From NCBI RefSeq assembly GCF_051020975.1, contig NC_135034.1, forward strand, positions 8,990,001 through 9,054,000: DNA of 64,000 nucleotides, written 5' to 3'. The stretch comes from Osmia lignaria lignaria (Eukaryota; Arthropoda; Insecta; Hymenoptera; Megachilidae). A program made the translations under genes and the position numbers. Numbering within the stretch: position 1 is the first letter of the stretch; every line of letters begins with the position of its first letter. This document shows, one piece after another, positions 24,367 through 32,978 of the stretch. The notes under the pieces are model-generated. The model was given only the letters and a program-made list of their open reading frames with translations, did not search any database and was not told where the DNA came from.

Positions 24367-24796
24367 AGCAGTGCATCATGTTTGCGTCATAGTTGCTCTA
24401 TTTTGCTTTTCAGTATTTGTTCTTAAGGTTTTATATTTACAAAGTCGAGTCATTTTTATTAAAATAGTGAAATATTAGCCCGTTAGATGTTTATGTACTA
24501 ATCATGTTTGTAGATCAGGATTTTCAGATTTAACCCCTTCCGTGTTTATTGCCAAAGCCCATTCACGTGCCCAGGTGCTACTTGGATGGGTAGAGGCAAT
24601 GGGCACGATGACCTAGTTCATAAGAATAATAATTAATAAGCGGCTGGCATTGTGTTAGTATATCGTGCACGACGTAATCTCCACATATGGTGTGTGTGTT
24701 TTTAGGCTGTGGGATTGCGTCGGTTTAATAACTTTTTCATTTACTTTTAATTTGAAATAATATTTTATTCAACAAGATGTACGATGAACGTACAAA

Positions 24797-24880
24797 CCAA
24801 ATACTATTGTTACTATTACCAAATACTATTATCATGATTATTACCATTACTATTACCATGATTATTACCATTACTATGAA
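24797..24880. repeat. ATTACC/ATTACT-type minisatellite
   Basis: Irregular tandem repetition of ATTATTACCATTACT-like units. No coding potential. Confidence 0.7.
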
Positions 24881-25189
24881 ATATTCTATATCAAAGTAGT
24901 TAATGAAATTTTGTAATTATCATTATACGCAATGATTGCTAGCCTTGCCAGACGATTTCAGTGAAAAATGGTACGTACCGTAGAGTGTGATGTGAGATGA
25001 AACTCGGGTGACGGAGGCGTCCCGGGACGTTCTCCCTAGTTTAGGCTCTGCGCCCGGGTGGAGTGTATGGGGGTCGTGGAATGAATTTTTGTGAGAATGT
25101 GATTTTGCCTTTTTTAAATATAGGGTTAGGTAGGTAGGTAGTATACCTTCTGGTGTGTGTGATAGATTGTAAGTAGGTAGGGCCGGGAC

Positions 25190-25760
25190 AGGTTGTCACA
25201 GTCTCTTGGTCGGGTAGGCGCGATTTCGCGTGATCAACCTGTACCTGGAATATATTTGAAGAATTGACGATACGATCGATACGAACGGAGTATGTCGTTC
25301 GCCTTCGAATCTATCTGTACAATTTTTCAAATTTTTGGCGACTTCATAAGTCGTCATACGCGGTCGCGATGGCACGAAACGCACAAGTTCTGCTCGAGCA
25401 CGGCACGTGTGCACGAACAACGACTTATATAAAGTCCTTTTTCGTCCACGTGTCAATTAGAGTTTCGCGATTTTTCTTTTTTGTTGATTGGTCTTTTTTT
25501 TTGTTTTGCGAATTTGCAAGTCTCGAGTTTTAGATATAAGTTTCAGGTGGGTGGACCGCCCGAAGAAAGAAAAGGCTATATGCCGAAGCGCCCCGACAAA
25601 CTGTCTTTCAAGAGGGGAACTATTAATGATTTTGCATCCTTTTGCAAAAAAGGATGGGAAATCATTATCGTTACTACTTTGTCACTGTGCTTGCCTGTAG
25701 TTGTAGTTTTGTAATTTCAGGACAAGAGGGGGCCCGTGACCCCCATGATTTTGGGCAAAT
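25190..25760. other. Stretch between structured elements, no recognised gene
   Basis: GC-richer DNA with a small inverted repeat CGCGA-TT-TCGCG near 25,219-25,230 and several short ORFs in both directions (for example 25264-25533 and 25196-25456) that do not resemble known proteins. It may be part of the long noncoding transcript. Confidence 0.35.
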
Positions 25761-26214
25761 CGCGTTTTCAATTTAGTGTTGCGAATATTGACCACGGTTC
25801 AATTTAGTGTTGCGAATGCATGATTATCGCGATTTTCATTTAGTGTTGCGAACTTTAAATATCGCGTTTCTTTCTTGCATTGCATTACAATATAATTTAA
25901 CTTTTCAATGTTGATTGTTTTAAGATTTTTGAGAGTTTTGCTTTTTAATGTTGATTGCTTTAGTGTTGCGAGTAAAAAATTCACGGTTTGAGAATCCCCC
26001 TTTTTTGCATTTTAATTGCATGTCTCTTAAAGATAGCGTTGCGAATGATATTAGCGCGATTGTTTCCCAGTGTTGCGACTTATAAATACGCGATTGTTTT
26101 GCATTAGTTCATAGAGTTCCCTGCTAATTAGTGTTGCGATAATGAATATTCGCGTTTTGCATTAGAGTTGCGATATATGATGAAATGCCCAAAAACGATC
26201 CAGTGGAGTTGCCA

Positions 26215-26280
26215 TGGTCCATAAGGCAGCTATGGACCAGCTGCCGTGATACAGCCTTGGATTGGCTGTACCCCTTTTTT
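26215..26280 (+). other. Mutually exclusive hairpins, copy 1, then hairpin plus T-run
   Basis: TGGTCCATA (26215-26223) is complementary to TATGGACCA (26231-26239). GGCAGCT (26225-26231) is complementary to AGCTGCC (26239-26245). The two stems overlap and cannot both form. TACAGCC (26250-26256) pairs with GGCTGTA (26264-26270), followed by CCCC and six T (26275-26280), which looks like an RNA polymerase III terminator context. Confidence 0.6.
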
Positions 26281-26671
26281 AGATTAGTGTTGCGTCTTAC
26301 AAAATTCGGTAGATTTGAGTAGTGTTGCGTTACAGTTCGCGTTTTCTCTTTTTTTCTTTTTTTCAGCTTAGTGTTGCGTATAATGGAGCAGCCTTCACGC
26401 GTACGCTTTTGTACATATTATATAATTAATGAAATTAGTGTTGCGAGTAAAAAATTCACGGTTTGAGAATCCCCTTTTCTGCATTTTAATTGCATGTCTG
26501 TTAAAGATAGTGTTGCGAATGTTATTAGCGCGATTGTTTCCCAGTGTTGCGACTTATAAATACGCGATTGCTTTGCATTAGTTTATAGAGTTCCCTGCTA
26601 ATTAGTGTTGCGGTAATGAATGTTCGCGTTTTGCATTAGAAATGCCCCAAAACGATCCAGTGGAGTTGCCA

Positions 26672-26736
26672 TGGTCCATAAGGCAGCTATGGACCAGCTG
26701 CCGTGGTACAGCCTTGGATTGGCTGTACCCCTTTTT
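26672..26736 (+). other. Mutually exclusive hairpins, copy 2, then hairpin plus T-run
   Basis: Same arrangement as at 26215: TGGTCCATA (26672-26680) with TATGGACCA (26688-26696), competing with GGCAGCT and AGCTGCC. The downstream stem is longer here, GGTACAGCC (26705-26713) with GGCTGTACC (26721-26729), because one base differs from copy 1 and restores pairing. Confidence 0.6.
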
Positions 26737-26975
26737 TAGATTAGTGTTGCGTCTTACAAAATTCGGTAGATTTCAGTAGTGTTGCGTTACAGTTCGCGTT
26801 TTCTCTTTTTTTCTTTTTTTCAGCTTAGTGTTGCGTATAATGAAGCAGCCTTCACGCGTACGCTTTTGTACATATTATATAATTAATGAAATTAGTGTTG
26901 CGACTGAATTCGCGATTGTTATTAAATTAGTGGAAGTAACTATGACTCACATTCGGTGGGAATCCATTGCTAGTC

Positions 26976-27292
26976 AAGGATTCCGCGGCCTAAGACCGTG
27001 AACACCATCTCTGGGAGATATACCCATGCATTACTAGGCCTTTGCAGGCACAGTTTTAGAATACGGAACATATGAAAATATGTTACCATATTCTAAACTG
27101 CAGTCCTTTTGTCTATACTATGGGCGTCCGTCAATCTGACACCGTTGGATGCAACGTGTTGGACGGGCGGGTAGCGCTCTTAGCGAAGGGGTGCACTCTG
27201 TCCTGGCGTTACGACGTCCAGGCGGGGTGGGTGGTATGTAGCGTCTGGCGTAAGTCTAGGGGGCGTGAGACCCCTCGTTGCCAGCCGATGTT
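26976..27292 (+). repeat. Structured 317-bp element, copy B
   Basis: Second copy of the element at 24050-24366. The preceding hairpin is compact here: TGGGAATCC, a short loop, then GGATTCC (26,958-26,984). All the long inverted pairs seen in copy A are kept. The ORF shared with copy A breaks off after about 75 codons, where similarity ends. This copy is flanked on both sides by TTAGTGTTGCG motifs (26892 and 27326). Confidence 0.8.
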
Positions 27293-27344
27293 TTGTCATA
27301 GTTCAGAATGTTTGCAATTTTAAAATTAGTGTTGCGTGTGATTT

Positions 27345-29225
27345 CGGTTTGTTTTTAGGGTTTGCTTAGGGATTGCTCTTAAGGGCAGTCAAACTTTTCT
27401 TTTCAGGTTCCCCTGTACCCTCCCTCCCACTGCCCCGCCCCCATTTTTTTTCTTCCCTTATTTTAATTTTGAAAATTTTGAGCATTCGGTTGTCGGAAAT
27501 ACTGTTAAATAATATATAAATTTATTGTTTTCAGAATATTACTAAATACGATAAAGTTTTAAATAGAACTTTATTCAAAGTTTTATTTAAAATGGAAATT
27601 CATTTTATTTTGTGATTGGTGATCAATTATTTCAAGGAATATTTGTTCATTTGAAATAGCTTATTAGATTTTAATTCTGCTTTATTTAAACAAAAGTGGA
27701 TGGTTGTTGTTGAAGTTGTTTAGTTTTGATTTTTGGTCGCGATGTTTCGTTTCAAGCTTACGGAGAAGCTAATTAAATTACTTTTATAAATTTTCTAATT
27801 CTTTTCCTGAAAAGCAAAGCCCACTCGTGATTTTTTCTTCAGTTTTTCCATTTACAATAAATTTGCATTGAAAAGTGTATTGAATAATATAATGCAATAA
27901 AGTCAAGTAGAATCATGGTTGTACTTACGTATATTGCAGTAAAAGACAGTTGTTTCAATTAAAATTTTATATATTATTGGTTACTAAATGAACTAATGTT
28001 AAATATTATGCAATAAAATGAAATAATTAATGTTTCTAACTGAAATCACTTACTTAATAACAATTTTTTTTTATAAATCTTTGTCTGCTTTTATTTTGGT
28101 ACTGAAATTTATTTTTAATTCATATTTTGTGTCTAATTGATGTTTTCTTATTTGGAAATGACTCGTTAATCATTACTTTGATTTTTGTGAAATTTTATTG
28201 TTACTAATGTATCTTCTTTTCAGGTATTACATTTTTTTCTCTTTGTATGAATTCGATTAATGAGTTTCTGTTGCAGAGAAATATCTTTATAGGAAGTGTG
28301 AATTAATAATATCGGATAATAGAATGGAAGAAATGTAATATAAAATCTAGCATCTATAAATGGAATTCAATCTATTCAATTAAGTAAAACAAGGTAAAAA
28401 TGATTGAAAAGGGAAAGTGATTCTTATGAGTGGTAATATCTGAACCGTATTATTTTCGAAAATTGTATTTAATCATTTTCTGTTTATTTCAGGCAGGTTG
28501 TAAATTTATGATTAAGGCTACATCAGCCTCATTATTATCTTAAATTATGTTTAATCCTTTTCAGTTTGTTTGAAGAAGTATTCCGGCGAGGACAACAAAA
28601 TCAACAAATTCATTGTACTTATTTATGTATATCCCTTGAAATTTTTATATAGATTATATACGACGTTATAATGACTTTATGGTGATTAAGATATAATCGT
28701 CAAACACTGCAGTGTTTAATTAGGAAGCGTTAGGTTTAAGTGAATTTTTAACACTAAACGTATCATGACCGATTATAAACTTTTGATTAAAAAATTCGCA
28801 TAAAATGTTATCGCTTTTTCACATTTGTCTTCATGACTTTTTCTATTAAATATATACAATTAATTTTACTTCATTTATTTATATTTTTATTTGTTGTGGT
28901 ACAAATAGGTATACATATATTAAATCTCGGTACGTTCAGTGTTAATATAATTACGAGCGCTCGTTTAAGTAGCTATTCTTAGTAATATAAGTATGTAGGA
29001 CAAATATGCAATTGCATATTTATTAATTACAGATCTGTAATCAAAATCAAAACTAAAAAATATTGCGATAGGAATAAAAAGCAAAAATATGCGTAGATAT
29101 ATGTATAGATAAGTAGATAGGTAGGTAGTAAATAAAAATAATGCTCCTTTTGTTGTTCGTTTGCACAACAGTCAAAAACGTTTTGCAAATGTGCATCAAG
29201 AGGATGATATTAAATGAAAATAAAA
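27345..29225. other. AT-rich intergenic DNA
   Basis: Very AT-rich sequence with no supported gene. Short reading frames here are low complexity. Simple repeats of TAGATAGGTAGG type occur near 29,100-29,130. Confidence 0.6.
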
Positions 29226-29239
29226 ATTTGCATAAATGG

Positions 29240-29315
29240 AGGGTGGATGGGATGAGGTAGGGCGGGTCTCCAAACCGCAGCAACCTCCCCGTGGTGAGAC
29301 CTGGGCAATCGTTAT
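29240..29315. other. GC-rich island with inverted repeat
   Basis: In the middle of AT-rich DNA, GGTCTC (after GGGC) and GAGACC are separated by about 29 bases including CGCAGCAACCTCCCC, giving a 6-bp stem. No known RNA or element is recognised. It could be a remnant of a short interspersed element. Confidence 0.3.
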
Positions 29316-29639
29316 TATTTGATGGGTAATTAATAACTGTATCATTATTTCTATGGTACATTTATTAATTATACAGGAAATAATACGAGCGAATTGGCTG
29401 CGAGGTTTGTAGGTTGTTTTTCTATTTTATTTCTGCTATATTTATTGGTTAATTTTTGCACTTTACATAACTGAAATAATAGAAAAGTTTGTCAATCAAA
29501 TAAATAACTCAGTTGCTTTTTTAAAATGATTTATTTATCAAGGTGCATGGAGTGAATACAAGTTTGTGAAGCAATTGTAATAATAATTGTTCAGTCTTGT
29601 GCTGTTTTTGACTGATTTCTAGAAAAAAAGAAGAATCAA

Positions 29640-29950
29640 AGAGTGAAAATTAGGTCTTTTCGAATGTCAGTCTGCGGTGCAGTAAAAGAGGGACTGGTAA
29701 AACAGGCGCAATTATCATACAAGTTGTGCTTTCTGCACGCAGACGGTAGCTCATCTTGGGGTATCTGGGACCCCGTAAATCATGTCCAGTCTTTTGTATC
29801 TGTAGTCACTGCTATAAGCAAAATCCCGAGCAATGAGTAGGTTGGAGTAGGTATAACCTTCACATCCTACAAATGTTCATTCTAGATTCTAGCCGGTCTC
29901 CCATTCTGTCAGGGAGAGATATTTATATGTATCTCTAATATTTCAATAAA
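29640..29950 (+). other. Unassigned island upstream of RtcB
   Basis: A 65-codon frame (29643-29840) is followed by a TCTCCC/GGGAGA hairpin (about 29,900-29,922) and an AATAAA at about 29,944. It could be a small unrecognised transcript, a fragment of a retroelement, or chance. It ends about 150 bases before the RtcB start codon. Confidence 0.25.
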
Positions 29951-30094
29951 ATACGTAGGAAAAGCTTGTTAAGTGAAGCTTGTTAAACTGTGTGAAGTGA
30001 AGAATTTGTTGTAAAAATATAGTTTTTTGGAAAACACTTCTATAAGAATTATCAACATACTTTAATAAAGTGTAAGAGTTTATGATTATTGAAA

Positions 30095-31962
30095 ATGGTA
30101 GTCAGGAAGTATCAGGAAGAATTAAATTATTTAGAGAAAATATCTGATGTGTGTTGGAGAATAAAGAAAGGTTTTCAGCCTAATATGAAGGTAAATATTC
30201 TTGGTTTCAACAAATTACACCAAGTTTTGAAAGCATTCCGAACTGATGTGCATCTCTATTTGCAATTTTTATAGGTTGAAGGTGTATTTTATGTAAATGA
30301 TACATTAGAACGTTTAATGTTTGAAGAACTACGTAATGCATGTAGGCCAGGTACAGTAGGTGGATTTCTCCCAGGTATGAAACAAATTGCTAATGTAGCT
30401 GCTCTTCCTGGAATTGTTTGGAGATCAGTTGGGTTGCCTGATGTTCATTCTGGATATGGTTTTGCCATTGGTAATATGGCAGCATTTGACATGAATGACC
30501 CAAAATCAATAGTATCACCTGGTGGAGTAGGTTTTGATATAAATTGTGGTGTTCGTTTGTTGAGAACTAATTTATTTGAAGAGGATGTTACACCAGTGAA
30601 AGAACAATTGGCTCAAAGTATGTTTGATCATATTCCTGTTGGTGTTGGGTCAAAAGGAATTATTCCTATGAATGCACATGATTTAGAAGAAGCATTAGAA
30701 ATGGGGATGGACTGGTCTCTTAGAGAAGGTACTAACTTGTATGTTTATTAAAACGAATTTTTTATTAATATAAGATACCTTGCATAGGCTATATCTGGGC
30801 TGAGGACAAGGAGCACTGTGAGGAGTATGGTAGGATGCTTAATGCAGATTCTTCAAAGGTATCAATGAGAGCCAAAAAACGTGGTCTTCCACAGTTAGGA
30901 ACATTAGGAGCAGGAAATCATTATGCTGAAATTCAAGTTGTAGAAGAAATCTATGATAAGTGGGCTGCTTGTAAAATGGGTATCGAAGAGAAGGGTCAAA
31001 TTTGTGTTATGATTCATTCTGGTAGTAGAGGATTTGGGCATCAAGTTGCAACTGGTAATATAAATGTGGTGTGATTATCAGTAATCACAATTTGCTTCAT
31101 TGTATGATGTATTACAGATGCACTTGTTCAGATGGAAAAAGCTATGAAAAGAGATAATATTGAAACTAATGATAGGCAGTTAGCTTGTGCTCATATAAAA
31201 TCTAAAGAAGGTCAAGACTATCTAAAATCAATGGCAGCAGCAGCAAATTTTGCATGGGTTAACAGAAGTTCTATGACGTTTCTCAGTCGTCAAGCATTTG
31301 CGAAACAGTTCCAAATGTCTCCCGATGATTTAGATATGCATGTTATATACGATGTTTCTCATAATATCGCGAAGATAGAGGAACATATGGTAGAGGGTAA
31401 ACAGAAAACGCTTCTAGTACACAGAAAGGTAAATTAAAACGCGAGAGACATTAGTTCACTTTGTGTGAATGTTTTTTAATCGCGTTTGCTGTAGGGATCT
31501 ACAAGAGCATTTCCACCTCATCATCCTTTGATTCCGGTTGATTATCAATTAACGGGTCAACCAGTTCTAATCGGCGGTACTATGGGAACTTGCAGCTACG
31601 TTCTTACCGGTACCGAACAGGGTATGAAAGAGACATTTGGATCAACGTGTCATGGAGCTGTACGTATTTCAAAATTTACTCCTGCTATGATCGAGGTATT
31701 AATCTTCAAATCAAATACAAACTCTTCCTTTTAGGGGCGAGCTTTGTCTAGAGCTAAATCACGTAGGAATTTGGATTACACGGACGTACTAGAAAAATTA
31801 GAGCGACAAGGAATATCAATTCGGGTTGCTTCGCCTAAATTAGTGATGGAAGAAGCACCCGAGTCTTATAAAAATGTAACCGACGTTGTAAATACATGTC
31901 ACGCGGCCGGTATCTCTAAAAAATGTATAAAATTACGACCAATCGCGGTTATCAAAGGATAA
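30095..31962 (+). CDS. RtcB: RtcB RNA-splicing ligase, catalytic subunit of the tRNA ligase complex
   Basis: Joins 2',3'-cyclic phosphate and 5'-OH RNA ends, as in tRNA splicing and, in metazoans, XBP1 mRNA splicing. Exons: 30095-30190, 30275-30728, 30788-31054, 31118-31428, 31495-31659, 31735-31962, totalling 1,521 nt or 506 residues, almost the length of human RTCB (505). The start MVVRKYQEELNYLEKI is the only ATG in frame near the 5' end. Metal and guanylate-site motifs are intact: LPDVHSGYGFAIG, SPGGVGFDINCGVR (Asp and Cys of the Mn site), GTLGAGNHYAEIQ (Asn/His), IHSGSRGFGHQ, YDVSHNIAK, the GGTMGTCSYVL turn, and the catalytic His of STCHGAGRALSRAKS, which is split by an intron after HGA. 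The C-terminus is KLRPIAVIKG, as in the family. AATAAA follows at 32139-32144. The gene is convergent with dumpy. Confidence 0.97.
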
Positions 31963-32138
31963 TCACTTTTTTCAGGGAATATTTCTGAATTGTTAATGAT
32001 GACTGAATTGCTGCTTCGATTTACAGCATAACATTACGTTTATTTATTAATGAATTTGTATGATTTGTTACATATATTAAGTACTCTTTACCTTTTGTAA
32101 ATTATGTAAATGTAGGGAATACCTTATAATTAATTTGT

Positions 32139-32144
32139 AATAAA
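32139..32144 (+). other. Probable poly(A) signal of RtcB
   Basis: A consensus AATAAA lies 177 bases after the RtcB stop in AT-rich DNA. Minus-strand AATAAA (TTTATT on the plus strand) also occurs near 32,204 and 32,268 and may serve dumpy, so the two convergent 3' UTRs are close. Confidence 0.5.
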
Positions 32145-32739
32145 AATACCTGCAAAATTATATTTAATTATTTTAATATTTACATATGTCTAATTTCTAC
32201 TTCGTTTATTTTTTAAGGAACTGCTAAATAATGGAGACCACTTTAAAAATATTACATTAGCGTTTTATTAGATAAAATGTACAGTTACCTACTATCGAAG
32301 TAAGAAAGCTATATTAGACTAATTCGTTCGACTTTACACGGAAATTAAATTCGCAGTGTTACGCTGAACAAATCCTCCAGTGACTAAAAGAAGTGAAGAA
32401 CAGAACAGAACAGAACAAAAGGTAAGGTACTTACATACATAGGAAGACAAGGTTTCTCGTGTACGTAGATAATGGAAGCAAACCATCACCATAAATAGTA
32501 AATATATCTATACGTATATCTATTTAGATCGAAAATTCAGAGTACAGAGTATACAGCAGCGAACATATTCGACGCGCTCAGATTGTGAACCCTCGAGAGA
32601 AGAAAAAGTATGGAAAACTAGTCGCTGGAGGAGTTGTTTACAGAAATACAAGACCGACCAGCTGGATGAAACTGGTCTGTACTGCATTTCATTGACAATT
32701 ATAAAATTACGTTATAAAATAATAATTATCCTAGAAAAC
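32145..32739 (-). other. Probable 3' UTR of dumpy / convergent intergenic DNA
   Basis: AT-rich sequence between the RtcB poly(A) signal and the dumpy stop codon. It holds a short (ACAGA)n run at about 32,397-32,420. No ORF is supported. Confidence 0.4.
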
Positions 32740-32978
32740 TTATGATAGATGATAGTCAGGAGATGGTTCAGCTACAGATTCAGTAGTGAACAATGGATTT
32801 GGGAACTCTGGTGGGTGTGGCAGTGGTCCAGCAGTCTTTGGCTGGCGACGATACGCCATTAGCCAGCAGGAGACAGCAATAGCTACAGCTACTAGTGCCA
32901 GCAGTGCTGTAATTACTAATGCTATCACAAAGCCGACCATAGATACACAAATGTCTTCCACTCTTTGAGCTGAAGCAA
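32740..32978 (-). CDS. dpy: dumpy last exon: TM helix and cytoplasmic tail
   Basis: Exon 1 from the 3' end. After ASAQRVEDICVS comes a hydrophobic helix (VGFVIALVITALLALVAVA), then the basic stop-transfer YRRQ and a proline-rich tail ending in SPDYHLS. Proteolysis at the furin site in the preceding exon would release the extracellular part from this anchor, as is known for ZP proteins. Confidence 0.92.

Larger units (their letters stand above)
25960..26892 (+). repeat. Two-copy tandem repeat of about 475 bp
   Basis: The segment 25960-26434 is repeated at 26435-26891 (offset 475 at the start, 457 after an internal deletion of about 18 bases). Each unit carries several TTAGTGTTGCG motifs, a TTCACGGTTTGAGAATCCCC block, a pair of competing hairpins, a TACAGCC/GGCTGTA hairpin followed by CCCCTTTTTT, and a pyrimidine run. 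Units are highly similar, so the duplication is recent or is kept alike. Confidence 0.85.
25773..27336 (+). repeat. Array of the 11-mer TTAGTGTTGCG
   Basis: Exact copies of TTAGTGTTGCG start at 25773, 25804, 25840, 25960, 26128, 26284, 26368, 26435, 26602, 26741, 26825, 26892 and 27326, with an outlier at 23926, all on the plus strand. About seven one-base variants lie between them (for example near 26033, 26069, 26162 and 26320). Many are followed after 8-20 bases by TCGCG or CGCG, so GCGA...TCGC can form a small stem (clear at 25804, 25840, 26128 and 26892). Spacing is irregular, so this is not a simple satellite. Confidence 0.85.
18995..27345 (+). ncRNA. Candidate multi-exon long noncoding RNA locus
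   Basis: No long conserved ORF is present between NDUFA6 and RtcB, yet the plus strand shows gene-like order. Four alternative first exons (ends 19038, 19578, 20118, 20819) are followed by candidate internal exons with acceptor and donor sites: about 21146-21319, 21444-21488, 22276-22651, 22844-22909 and 23086-23188. A repeat-rich, highly structured region follows from 23.9 to 27.3 kb. Introns flanking 22844-22909 and the one before it are similar to each other, so exons were duplicated. Whether all pieces belong to one transcript, and where it ends, cannot be decided from sequence alone. I do not recognise it as any known RNA family (it is not U1-U12, 7SK, RNase P/MRP or SRP RNA as far as I can see). 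Confidence 0.4.

Noticed and set aside
24146..24478. 110-codon ORF in structured element A, with the first 75 codons repeated in copy B (27072-27323)
   Set aside because: The frame is shared because the DNA is duplicated. Substitutions between copies are both silent and replacing, no domain or signal is seen, and the strong base pairing explains the conservation better.
25773..27336. CRISPR-like appearance of the TTAGTGTTGCG array
   Set aside because: Eukaryotic context, 11-bp motif, irregular spacing, and a neighbouring tandem duplication; no cas genes.
29105..29130. ATAGGTAGG, the nonamer known from the hsr-omega repeats
   Set aside because: Only a one-off within a simple TAGG/TAGA repeat, not a tandem 280-bp array.
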